Assembly: GCF_027012695.1 (NCBI RefSeq)
Contig: NZ_JALUYR010000047.1
Location: 16,212 to 80,211 of the forward strand
Length of the DNA stretch: 64,000 bases
Direction of reading: 5' to 3'
Origin: Thermococcus sp.
Lineage (GTDB): Archaea; Methanobacteriota_B; Thermococci; Thermococcales; Thermococcaceae
The notes below the pieces were generated by a model. It was given only the letters and a program-made list of their open reading frames with translations, did not search any database and had not been told where the DNA came from. Shown here one piece after another: positions 17,705 through 26,773 of this stretch (its first letter is position 1; every line of letters starts with the position of its first letter). A program made the translations under genes and the position numbers.

Positions 17705-20700
17705 TCAGCCCTCAGAACCCTCGACTTCCTCTATCGCGGCCTCGAGGATGGTGTAGGCCTTGAGGATGTTGAGGTAGGCCTTGCGGATGTTCGGAAGTGC
17801 GGCTATGGCGAGGTTGTCCCTGCCGGGCGTTATGTACTTCTCGGCCTCCTCGTAGTACTTGTCGGCGAGCTCCTTGTAGTGCAGCGCCTCCTGGAGGGTC
17901 TCGTTGTCCACTCCGAGCTCAAGGGCCTTCTTGTAGAGCTCATCGAACTTCTGGTCGTACCTCCAGTAGAGCATGTACCAGACGTAGTTTAGCGTTGAGA
18001 TCCTCATTATGTCGGACTTGGTGATGTAGTCAACCCTGATCTCTCCTGGGGAGTGGAGCCTCATCCTTATGTGGAGCAGCGTTCCTCCCTTGGCAGTGTC
18101 CTTCTTGACATCCAGGAGGTCGGCGTTCTTGACGCTGACGTAGTAGCTGGTGGTGTCTGCCGGGAGCTTGAGGACAACCGTGACTATGGTTCCGTGATCG
18201 CCGTTGACGGTGAGGTAGTAGATCCTGCCTGCGTCTATAAACCTGGTGATTGAGGCCTTTCCGCCAATGCTCTCCTCGATGTCGTACGTTTCCTGGACGT
18301 TCTCCTTGTCAACCCCCTTGACGTAGATCGTTTCCCTGTTGTTGTCCGGTACCAGGTCGTCCAGTGCATCAACTACGAACCTGTACTCGTGGAGCTTGGT
18401 ATCAACTACCGGTATCTCTATGCTAACCTTGTAGACATCCTTGGGTGACATCACCGGGATCGTGGCCTGAAGGTCTGTGGGTACGTCGTCCTTCACGAGG
18501 AGGATCCTGACGTTGGAGACGTTTATGAGCCCGTCGTTGGTGATGTAGGCGGTTATGTTGTAGGTCTCCCCGACGTAGGCGACGCCGCTGGTTTCAATGC
18601 CCGATATCCTGACGTCCACGGCGCTCGGCAGTATCTTCACCGGTACCTGGAACATCATTGGGAACTTACTGGTTCCGATGAAGATCATTCCCATGAGTGG
18701 TCTGTCGCTGGCGAGATGCTCCTCGGTGAGGTTGTAGCCGGCGGTAATCATGTAGATATCGCCGCTCTTCTCGATGTTCTTGATCGTCAGCTCAGTGCCG
18801 TCTATCGTGGTTATGCTGAGGTCGTAGGTGGCGACTCCCTCAGCCGGGTTGCTCCAGGAGTAGACCTCGACTTTGTACTGCCCTGCCTTCGGGTTGTTGA
18901 TGGTAACCCTCTCATCAGCGCGGAAGGATGTCGAAGAGCCGACCATAACCCAGGTTCCGTTGTTGTTGTAGTATACGTACAGGTCGAGGTCCACGCCAGC
19001 TATGTCGTCCCAGTCGCTCCTGAGCTCCACGTCGAGTATCGGTGAGTTGGTCACGTTGACGAAGTAGTAATCCGACTCGCCCGTCTCCGGAGCAAGGATG
19101 TTGTGGTACTCGATGGGTTCGCTGAATCCGAAGGCCTCGGCGGTGAGATCACCGGCCCATTCAGGCACCTTCACCGTGAAGACCTGCTCGTTGCTCTGGC
19201 TCTTTACCTCGACCCACTTGTTCGGACTTAGCTTGGCTAGGTCAACCCTGCCGGTGAAGGGTATCACGGGGGTCAGTCCGAAGGGCGTGTAGACCCACAT
19301 CGCGTTGAGGCCTGGGACAGCCTTGGCCATGACCACGCTCTCGCCGAAGCGGATCCTGTGGCCCCTGGCGCTGTCCACCATGCCGTAGGGTCCGAAGATG
19401 TCCGGGTACTCCATGCTCCAGAAGTCAACCTTCGGCTGGAGCAGGGACGGGTAAACCGCAGCAAATCCGTCCCAGGTTACGTCCGCCAGTATGTAGCCGT
19501 CTTCGGCGTCCTCCGTCGGAACGTTGAAGTAGTAGAGCCTCGCGTCCTTGACGTAATCGGAACCCTGGGTGCTGTATAGGTGGGAGTTGTCGTAGAGTCC
19601 GCTTGCCTCATCCGAACCTCCGAAGCTGAAGCTCGGCGATGGCGATGCAACAATCACGCTGACCGGCAGGGTAACGATGTCCTTGCCGTAGTCCACGTAG
19701 ATCGCTCCCTCGTAGAGTCCGTAGGAGGCGTTCTCCGGGACCTTCAGGGTGGCCTTGAAGGTACCGCTGGACTTGGCGCCAAGGATGAACTCTCCGGGTG
19801 TAACCTTGACCCAGTCCCACGGGGTGATCCTGTAGAACTCCAGCTTGATTGTTCCGTTGAACGTGGCATCACCGTACTGCCTGACCTGGAGCAGGAGCAG
19901 AGGGGACCTCTCAAGCGGCTCCCTGACGGTGAACGAGACGACGGCACCTACTCCACCCTGCTGGATGAGACCGCCGATTCCATAGAGTCTTACGAGCATG
20001 CGAACGCCAAGTGTTGGAACGTTCGGGTAGACGGTCACCTTCATCATCTGCGTGTCGTTGGGTATGAGGTCGTTTATCCTCACCAGTGGCCAGTTGGTGG
20101 AGTTGACGTTCTCTATTGGTATCTCCGTCTCGCCGATCTTCTTGAGAACGCCGGCCTCGACTTTGACTTCAACGTCCTCGTTGTAATAGTTGGTCAGCTT
20201 GAACTCCTGACTGTCGCTTTCTCCAGGATAGAGGATGTTCGGGAAAGCCTCGTGGTCACTGCCCTCGTACGAACCCGCCTGCCACTTGGTGGGACTGGCC
20301 AGCACTCCTCCTTCTTCAAGAGCTATCTCAACCGCCTTGGTGGCGTTGAGGTAACCTGAACCCTGCTGGAAGACGTCGTTGTAGACGTTCTCCGCCGCAG
20401 ACATGAGGATCTCTCTCATCTCTTCGGTGGTCGGGTACCTTCCGTGGGCCCGGTAGAATGCCTCAGCAACCAGGGCGCCAACACCGGCCGCCATCGGGGT
20501 GGCGAGGCTGGTTCCGGCCCAGACCTCGTTGGCGTACTTTCCACCGATTATTGGTTCTGCCCTCCATGCCTGCATGTTGAGTGTTGTACTTCCCAGGGCG
20601 AACATTCCGGGGGTGAGCACATCTGGCTTGACCTGTCCGAGGGCGTTTGGTCCCCTGCTCGAGAACTCAACGACGTCCCCATGTGGATCGAGGGCGTTCC

Positions 20701-23700
20701 ATCCAACCGCTATGCGGTAGCCCCACTCTGTGGCTGCACCTATGGTTATGGCTCCAGGTGAAGCGCCCTCGCTGGGATCCGTGGCGTATCCCGGACCCTC
20801 GTTGGCCGCCGCGAAGAAGTGAACTGTTTCGGGCCTTATCTTGGTGAGATACTCCAGGAACCTGTCCTCGAAGCTGAATCCTCTGTCAAAGGAGTAGTAC
20901 AGACCCCTACCGTAGCTGTTGCTCGTCAGCTGGGCCTCATCACCCGTTCCGGGCTGTCCGTCGTAGCCCTCGGTGGAGAAGTACATCATGTCTATCCAGT
21001 TGGACGTGGGCGTGTAGAGGTCTCCCTCGGCTATTATCTTGGATTCGATGGCGTTTCCAACGACCGGGTAGAAGTCCCCGGGTATTCCGAACGAGGCCGG
21101 TCCAACGGTCCTGCCCCTCGCGGCTATCGCTGCGGCACAGAGGGTTCCGTGCTCGAGACCGCCTGCGAAGATCGTTCCCAGCATGAAGGCAACGAGTGAG
21201 CCATCCTCCGGGGTAAGCTTCTCCTCGCTTATTCCGTGCTGTCCAAGGTTCCACCTCTCGTAGACCTGCTCAGCATAGGGAATCGGGGTCTTGCCGTCGG
21301 CTATGAAGTAGATCATTCCTCCCGAAAGGTCGGCGTAGCCGTCCCTGCCCGGAACGCTGAACTCTCCGTAGTCTGGATCGAAGTCCGTCCTGAAGAGGTC
21401 CCAAGCTATCACGGGGTTGTCTTTGGTGTGGCCGGTATCCTCGTTGAAGTCAACGAAGTAGCCCCAGTCGGTGGTGAGATCCACGTAAACCTTGTCCGAG
21501 GTACCGTCTCCGTCGGAGTCAACAACGAGAACGAAGCCTAGGTTGAGGTACTCAGCGTCGGGTGGAGTGTTAACAACCGCCAGTGCAAGGTCCGGGTGGA
21601 GACCGATGTGGACGACGTTGCCCTCGAAGGGGAGTGTTAGGTTGGTGTTGAGTGGGAGCCTCACGGGCAGCGGGCCCATTCCATCGATGTAGGGCATGGC
21701 CATGAAGCCTAGGCTGATGGCGGTGGCGTTGGGATCTGGAATGAGCGGGTCTGCCAGGAAGTCGGTCGTGGATGGCAGGAGGTAGTAGTAGGGTACCCCG
21801 ATGTTGCCCATTCCAAGTCCGACGGCACCCTTGTTTATCGCGCTGGCGCGGAAGGTGACGCCGTCAACGCCGACGACGCTGGGTATTCCCAGGTTGAGCA
21901 GGTCGTAGGTGCGGGTGTCAATGTGCAGGTAGTTCTTGGTGAAGTTGAGGGGTATCGGCGGGAGGTACTTCACCGTATAGGCATCTATGTTGTAGGTGGT
22001 GTTGCCCGGGTTGTCGAAGCTGTGGACGATGATGAGATAGTCGCCGGGCGCGGGGTTGTCAAGCTCGACTCTCTCATCGGGACCGATCTTAAATGATCTT
22101 CCCACGATTGATCCGTTGTAAACCACATAGATATCAATGTCAAGGCTCTCGTTGACGCTAGATGTCTCGACAACGAAGGTGTCAACGGTGTCGTTTATTG
22201 TTACGGGGTATACGGTGAAGTTCCCATCGGGGGGAGCCGGAACGTTGGTCTCGTTGAGGAGCACGTTGGTCTCGGTGGGAATGTAGAACCCGTTGGTATC
22301 GAGGAAGTTCGTGCTTATGAGGAAGAGCCTGCCGCCGTTGTCGAGATACGTGCTTACGTTTGCAAGCTCATCGTCGGTAAAGGGCTCATAGTTCATGCCG
22401 GTAAACCAGATAACCGCCTGATAATCGGCCAGAACTGTGGTGTTGGGCCGTGGCCCGTCAACTCCAACGCGGTAGAGGGTGAAGTTGTAGCCGAGCTTTT
22501 CAAGGGCGGTCACGTAGTACTTGTCGAAGTCGTACCACATTGTACCGTTGTTGTCGGGGCCATTGTCATCGTCCACGAGGAGTATCTTCCCGCTCGGGGT
22601 TCCGTTGAAGAGGAAGTAGAGGGCGTTGGCCATGAGGATTGCCCGGTAGGTCTCGTTGGGCACGTTGGCAAGGCTCATTCCCGAGAAGACAAGGGAGAAA
22701 TTGTCCCCCGTATAGCCGGTTATGTAGGGCGCGTAAACCACCACGGGAACGCCGGTGACAAGCGAGGTGTTCGTGTACCACGGGATGATTCCGAACAACG
22801 GTATGGCCTGGGGGAACACCATGTTAAACTGGAGGTAGTCCATCATCGAAGCGCTGTCAAAGGCTATGGGCCAGCCGTAGTAGGGCGACTCGGGGTTGGT
22901 TTCGATGGCGTAGGCATCCTGGAGATCCGGGTTTCCGAAGTCAACTCCGCTGTCGATTACCGCGACGTTTATGTTATTGCCGGTCACGTTGTACTTTTCC
23001 CAGACGTCCATCGAACCGAGGTTGTGCACGGCGAAGATGTCCTGCGGCTCCGGTATCGGGTAGGCCTTCCTCATCTGGCGGGCGAGGGCCATCTTGCCCT
23101 TGAGGACCGGCAGAACGCGGGGGATCGCGAGGTTGTTCCTTGAAATCACATTCTTGATGGGAACAACTTTCTTGCCGTTCACCATCATGGGGTCATGGAG
23201 CATCGCGGGGTAGACGTTGCTGAGTCCCGGTGAATTGTGCTCTTTAAGATATCTGAACACAGCCTTCAGGGATGTATCGTCCCCTGCGTTCCTAAGGGTT
23301 TCTATCATCGGCCTGACGTCGCTCATGGGGGCTATCTCGAGGACGCCCTTGATCTTTGCCAGACTCTGGAGGCTCCGGAGAGAATCCTCCGATATCTTGA
23401 TGCCGACGATGTAGACGTTGGTACCGCCGATGTTGGCGTGTCCCATTATCTTAACTCCACTGATCCTCACGTTCTCGAGAGGGTACTGGGAAACGACCCT
23501 AACAGGAAGCCAGAAGTCTTCCGAAGACTTGGCCTTCTGGAGCTCCTTCACAACCTCCAATAGGTCGGGAGTGATAATCTCCTCTGGCCTCACGTACTTT
23601 TCCTCGGGCGAGACGGTAGTCCCGGGGGATACTTTCTCCACTGATATCTTACCGGCCGCCGAATCTCCGTGTGGATAATCTGTAGCGGCCACTCCTGGAG

Positions 23701-23773
23701 TTGGTAGTACCGCTGGCACCACTGAGAGCAGCATTACTACCGCGATCAAAAGGCTTAAAGCCTTCTTATTCAT
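17705..23773 (-). CDS. Giant secreted subtilisin-like serine protease (pyrolysin type)
   Basis: A 2022-residue S8 protease with an N-terminal signal peptide (MNKKALSLLIAVVMLLS to about residue 30) and a propeptide of about 220 residues. Catalytic residues read as D274 (AVIDSG), H875 (EHGTLC), oxyanion N991 (AANEGPG) and S1089 (AGTSLATP). About 600 residues are inserted between D and H. The insert includes a Rossmann-like stretch (GKILLVDDDNG to about 495), a pre-peptidase C-terminal-type beta domain near 530-605, and a DSDGDGTSD calcium-loop motif at 752. Past the catalytic part come a second such beta domain (about 1530-1610), CARDB-like domains and a helical C-terminus. It is secreted or cell-surface and probably degrades proteins for peptide growth. 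A strong GGAGGTG ribosome site precedes the ATG. Confidence 0.94.
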   Translation of the reverse strand: MNKKALSLLIAVVMLLSVVPAVLPTPGVAATDYPHGDSAAGKISVEKVSPGTTVSPEEKYVRPEEIITPDLLEVVKELQKAKSSEDFWLPVRVVSQYPLENVRISGVKIMGHANIGGTNVYIVGIKISEDSLRSLQSLAKIKGVLEIAPMSDVRPMIETLRNAGDDTSLKAVFRYLKEHNSPGLSNVYPAMLHDPMMVNGKKVVPIKNVISRNNLAIPRVLPVLKGKMALARQMRKAYPIPEPQDIFAVHNLGSMDVWEKYNVTGNNINVAVIDSGVDFGNPDLQDAYAIETNPESPYYGWPIAFDSASMMDYLQFNMVFPQAIPLFGIIPWYTNTSLVTGVPVVVYAPYITGYTGDNFSLVFSGMSLANVPNETYRAILMANALYFLFNGTPSGKILLVDDDNGPDNNGTMWYDFDKYYVTALEKLGYNFTLYRVGVDGPRPNTTVLADYQAVIWFTGMNYEPFTDDELANVSTYLDNGGRLFLISTNFLDTNGFYIPTETNVLLNETNVPAPPDGNFTVYPVTINDTVDTFVVETSSVNESLDIDIYVVYNGSIVGRSFKIGPDERVELDNPAPGDYLIIVHSFDNPGNTTYNIDAYTVKYLPPIPLNFTKNYLHIDTRTYDLLNLGIPSVVGVDGVTFRASAINKGAVGLGMGNIGVPYYYLLPSTTDFLADPLIPDPNATAISLGFMAMPYIDGMGPLPVRLPLNTNLTLPFEGNVVHIGLHPDLALAVVNTPPDAEYLNLGFVLVVDSDGDGTSDKVYVDLTTDWGYFVDFNEDTGHTKDNPVIAWDLFRTDFDPDYGEFSVPGRDGYADLSGGMIYFIADGKTPIPYAEQVYERWNLGQHGISEEKLTPEDGSLVAFMLGTIFAGGLEHGTLCAAAIAARGRTVGPASFGIPGDFYPVVGNAIESKIIAEGDLYTPTSNWIDMMYFSTEGYDGQPGTGDEAQLTSNSYGRGLYYSFDRGFSFEDRFLEYLTKIRPETVHFFAAANEGPGYATDPSEGASPGAITIGAATEWGYRIAVGWNALDPHGDVVEFSSRGPNALGQVKPDVLTPGMFALGSTTLNMQAWRAEPIIGGKYANEVWAGTSLATPMAAGVGALVAEAFYRAHGRYPTTEEMREILMSAAENVYNDVFQQGSGYLNATKAVEIALEEGGVLASPTKWQAGSYEGSDHEAFPNILYPGESDSQEFKLTNYYNEDVEVKVEAGVLKKIGETEIPIENVNSTNWPLVRINDLIPNDTQMMKVTVYPNVPTLGVRMLVRLYGIGGLIQQGGVGAVVSFTVREPLERSPLLLLQVRQYGDATFNGTIKLEFYRITPWDWVKVTPGEFILGAKSSGTFKATLKVPENASYGLYEGAIYVDYGKDIVTLPVSVIVASPSPSFSFGGSDEASGLYDNSHLYSTQGSDYVKDARLYYFNVPTEDAEDGYILADVTWDGFAAVYPSLLQPKVDFWSMEYPDIFGPYGMVDSARGHRIRFGESVVMAKAVPGLNAMWVYTPFGLTPVIPFTGRVDLAKLSPNKWVEVKSQSNEQVFTVKVPEWAGDLTAEAFGFSEPIEYHNILAPETGESDYYFVNVTNSPILDVELRSDWDDIAGVDLDLYVYYNNNGTWVMVGSSTSFRADERVTINNPKAGQYKVEVYSWSNPAEGVATYDLSITTIDGTELTIKNIEKSGDIYMITAGYNLTEEHLASDRPLMGMIFIGTSKFPMMFQVPVKILPSAVDVRISGIETSGVAYVGETYNITAYITNDGLINVSNVRILLVKDDVPTDLQATIPVMSPKDVYKVSIEIPVVDTKLHEYRFVVDALDDLVPDNNRETIYVKGVDKENVQETYDIEESIGGKASITRFIDAGRIYYLTVNGDHGTIVTVVLKLPADTTSYYVSVKNADLLDVKKDTAKGGTLLHIRMRLHSPGEIRVDYITKSDIMRISTLNYVWYMLYWRYDQKFDELYKKALELGVDNETLQEALHYKELADKYYEEAEKYITPGRDNLAIAALPNIRKAYLNILKAYTILEAAIEEVEGSEG

Positions 23774-24013
23774 CCTGACACCTCCTAACCATAATGGTCA
23801 TCTATACTGTGAAGGCCGCATGAATATAAATATTTCGTTCTGTTGAGTAGGATAACGACCCCGGGAGTCGCTATACCACCGTCAGTGGCTATTTTGGAGC
23901 GCAGGGGACATATTTGCTTCCTAACCGGTACTGAAAAACCCCTGAAGGTCAAAAACTGTGAACCGCAACACATAAAACCTGTTTATCAGGAGGAATTGCC
24001 GGACGGTGAAACA
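23774..24013. promoter_or_regulatory. Divergent promoter region between the protease and the membrane cluster
   Basis: A TATA element AATATTTATATTC (minus strand, about 23820-23832) lies 50-60 nt upstream of the protease ATG. On the plus strand a TATA-like ACATAAAACC near 23970 lies about 40 nt before the ATG at 24014, which has GGTGAAACA. The remaining ~130 nt holds no recognisable gene. An open frame there runs in phase with the downstream gene but lacks a credible start. Confidence 0.5.
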
Positions 24014-24679
24014 ATGGAGTGGAGGAGAGTCGCACTTATAATCCTCATTGTGGCGGTGTTCGGTTTTCTCCTCAACCAGTACGTCCCCCACTATCAGGGC
24101 GGGGAGGTGTATGAGGCTGCCAACAGGGCCTACGGCCTCCTCGTGAAGGGCTTCAACGTGACGATCACCGTTGAGACCGTTGACGGAAAAACCATTACAG
24201 GGACCCTGTTGAGCGTAAGGGGTTCCACCATAAACATTGTGGTCAACGGAACCGTCCTGAGTGTCGGTGGCCCGAGTGCCACCAAGGAAGACCTCAGGGC
24301 CCGGCTCATAAGGGTGCACTATCGGGGAAAGGTCTACGTCTACGAACTCCCACCCCAGCTTGGTAGAATGGATGAAATAGCGGACAACCTGACGGTCAAC
24401 GCCTACTCGGAGAGATTCAGCGGCATGGTGTACATAGACGGGAACATAACCCCGATCAGACTCGGAATGCTCAAGTACAAAGCTGATTACCTCTCTTACG
24501 GGTCGGTGACGATAAACCAGGTGAGCTCCAGTGGGGCAATCATAAGCACCAACATGGTTCCGCTGGGGTTTCTGAGGGAGTACTTAGGTAACTACTCGGT
24601 TTACATTTACGGCGTCCTCTACGTCAACTCGGAGGAGAGAAATCTGCCCCTGAAGCTGGTCGAGGTGAGGACGGGATGA
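24014..24679 (+). CDS. Membrane-anchored extracytoplasmic protein of unknown function
   Basis: A 221-residue protein with one N-terminal hydrophobic helix (about residues 6-22), then a beta-rich extracellular part with several NxT/S glycosylation sequons. Residues about 45-85 (VTITVETVDGKTITGTLLSVRGSTINIVVNG) look like an SH3/Sm-type small barrel; this is a visual impression only. First gene of a four-gene unit: its stop overlaps the next ATG (ATGA). No family recognised. Confidence 0.7.
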   Translation: MEWRRVALIILIVAVFGFLLNQYVPHYQGGEVYEAANRAYGLLVKGFNVTITVETVDGKTITGTLLSVRGSTINIVVNGTVLSVGGPSATKEDLRARLIRVHYRGKVYVYELPPQLGRMDEIADNLTVNAYSERFSGMVYIDGNITPIRLGMLKYKADYLSYGSVTINQVSSSGAIISTNMVPLGFLREYLGNYSVYIYGVLYVNSEERNLPLKLVEVRTG

Positions 24680-25677
24680 GGGGCCTGCCCCTTCTCATTC
24701 CCCTCGCTTTCGTCACATTCATAGCCCTCGGTCTGGCCCAGCCGAAGACGATGGTCGTCGGAACGGCCTTCGCCCTGGCAATAGTTCTGGGCATTTACCG
24801 GGGGGACAGGATCAACTGGCTTGACGGTGGATTAAAGCTGGAGGACAGGCACGTGATCATCGCCTTCTGGGGGGCGGTTGGAATTATAGCTCTTCAGCTG
24901 TTCCTCCTTCGCGATGTTCCCCTCCTTCACCCCGCGATAAGGACCCAACTGAACCCCCGCCTGACGGCTTTAACATACTTTCTCGGCGTTCCGTCGAGTG
25001 TTTACCTGTTCCTCCGCGGAAAAAGGTATTCCCTCCTCTATCCCCTGGCGGTTTCCCTCTACGCTTACAGAACGCCCGTTCTTGTCAGCCTGGTGGCCAT
25101 CGGTTCCGCCTACTGCGGGAACCTGCGTGCCGGAAACAGGTCCAGGATAACGGGCGTGGCACTTTTGATGGCGTTCCTCGGACTTCTCGGCATTGGAATG
25201 ACCCTCGCCAGGGGTGAGGCCCTCTCCAACCTCTGGGTGAGGATTCAGAGCTCCACATCGGTGCTGGATATTATAGTCTGGCGCGCCGGCTGGAAGGGTT
25301 TCTACCACGGCTACCTCCAGTGGAGTGGGCTTAAATCTTACATAACTGGTGGTTATTCCCCCAGGGGACTCGTGGCAAAGTTCCTCTACGTCAGGACGGG
25401 CTCAACTATAACCCCAACACTGCTGGGGGGAATGTACCTGGACTTCGGGATCTTCGCCCTGCTTGAGGGCTTCCTCCTAGGGATGTACTATGGAATGATC
25501 TCAAGGGCAACACACCCGGTTACGCTGTCCCTCTACTACTCCACCCTTGCCTATGGGCTCATCGGCGTGGAGACAGGAATACTGGATCTCCCCGTCTACC
25601 TGCTCTTCGGACTCGGGGCTTACGTGGTCCTCTCGGGCTGGAAGAAATTGAAGCACGGGGTTGACCATGCGGATTAG
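24676..25677 (+). CDS. Polytopic membrane protein resembling oligosaccharide-repeat polymerases (Wzy-like)
   Basis: A 333-residue protein with about ten hydrophobic segments. The second half (GLVAKFLYVRTGSTITPTLLGGMYLDFGIFALLEGFLLGMYYG) resembles oligosaccharide-repeat-unit polymerases, which carry a loop with basic residues followed by a DFG-type turn. It would polymerise or ligate a lipid-linked glycan at the outer face of the membrane. This is inferred from topology and the cluster, not proven. It overlaps its upstream neighbour by 4 nt and the next gene by 11 nt. Confidence 0.6.
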   Translation: MRGLPLLIPLAFVTFIALGLAQPKTMVVGTAFALAIVLGIYRGDRINWLDGGLKLEDRHVIIAFWGAVGIIALQLFLLRDVPLLHPAIRTQLNPRLTALTYFLGVPSSVYLFLRGKRYSLLYPLAVSLYAYRTPVLVSLVAIGSAYCGNLRAGNRSRITGVALLMAFLGLLGIGMTLARGEALSNLWVRIQSSTSVLDIIVWRAGWKGFYHGYLQWSGLKSYITGGYSPRGLVAKFLYVRTGSTITPTLLGGMYLDFGIFALLEGFLLGMYYGMISRATHPVTLSLYYSTLAYGLIGVETGILDLPVYLLFGLGAYVVLSGWKKLKHGVDHAD

Positions 25678-26773
25678 CGCGCTCTTCTGGATCGCTACGG
25701 TATTCTACCTCCTGCTCGCAATGCTCTCGAAGAGTCTGTACCGGGGTCTCCTCCCGCCAGTGGAAACCGCACCGCTGCTCTATGCCCTGGCATTCCTGGG
25801 TATCATGTGGATCTCTCACCGTCTGGAACCTGGGCTCGACGGGAGAGAAAGGGCCCGGTTGTATCTCCTCACGATCTTCCTGGTTCTCTCAGCCCTCGGC
25901 CTTTTCGGTTTTCTGGTCTCCCTGGTGGTCATCGGAATCGCGTTCCTGCTCACCCAAAGGGCGAAGAAGATGGATCCGGCGGCTTTTATGGGGAGAGTGG
26001 AGAGGTTACTGCTGGTGCCAGCGGTTGTCCTCCTTGCAGTCCCCCTGCTGGCCGGTTCCGTACCCCTCTTTGATCCTGTGGAAAGGTACTCGGACTTCAG
26101 GTTCTTTTATCTCGCCGCTGGCTACCTGACCGTTGCACTCATCTCCATCCGACCCCATCTGAGGTTCTTCCTTCTCGGGGAGGTTATAGCGCTTCTCTCG
26201 ACCTTCAGGACGGTTGGTCTTTCGGTGGCACTGGCCTACGTCCTCGGAGCCGTTGGTCGAGGCAATTCCGGTCGCGGTGGATGGAGGGGGCATCTGCCCC
26301 TTCTCATCGCGGTGGCGGCGGGTGTTCTGGTTCTCGCGGTCAGGTACCTGGCGACCCTCGGGACCTATCCTTCCTGGCACCTCGGTTTCCTGGAAACACT
26401 TCTCTATCGTCCGGGGTTCACATATACGGTCTACGAACGGCTCTTTGAGATGGGTATGCCCCTGGGGAGACGCGGGATACTGTTCTCCACCGATCCCAAG
26501 GGCTACGTCGGTTCCCTCTTTGGCAGCGATGTCGGTTACACCTACACCATCTTCGGTCAGCCCGCCTACGATTTCGGAATACTCGGGCTGCTGGAGGCGG
26601 GTTTCCTGGGGCTGGCGCTGGCCGATTCGGAGAGGACCCGGCCAACGGGGATCCTTGCGGTTACCTTCCTGATTCTGATGATTCCGATCGGAATGGATGC
26701 GTTTTTCCTCTCGGCACTCTCCCTGTTCGCGTACATCTCCCTGGAGGTGGGAATGTGGGCAGAAAGTGGCTGA
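25667..26773 (+). CDS. Second Wzy-like polytopic membrane protein, probable paralogue of the preceding gene
   Basis: A 368-residue membrane protein with ten or so hydrophobic segments. Near its end YTYTIFGQPAYDFGILGLLEAGFLGLALADS parallels the TPTLLGGMYLDFGIFALLEGFLLG block of the upstream gene. A tandem duplication followed by divergence is likely. ATG at 25667 is used, with an alternative TTG two codons earlier. It ends 19 nt inside the glycosyltransferase gene. Confidence 0.6.
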   Translation: MRISALFWIATVFYLLLAMLSKSLYRGLLPPVETAPLLYALAFLGIMWISHRLEPGLDGRERARLYLLTIFLVLSALGLFGFLVSLVVIGIAFLLTQRAKKMDPAAFMGRVERLLLVPAVVLLAVPLLAGSVPLFDPVERYSDFRFFYLAAGYLTVALISIRPHLRFFLLGEVIALLSTFRTVGLSVALAYVLGAVGRGNSGRGGWRGHLPLLIAVAAGVLVLAVRYLATLGTYPSWHLGFLETLLYRPGFTYTVYERLFEMGMPLGRRGILFSTDPKGYVGSLFGSDVGYTYTIFGQPAYDFGILGLLEAGFLGLALADSERTRPTGILAVTFLILMIPIGMDAFFLSALSLFAYISLEVGMWAESG

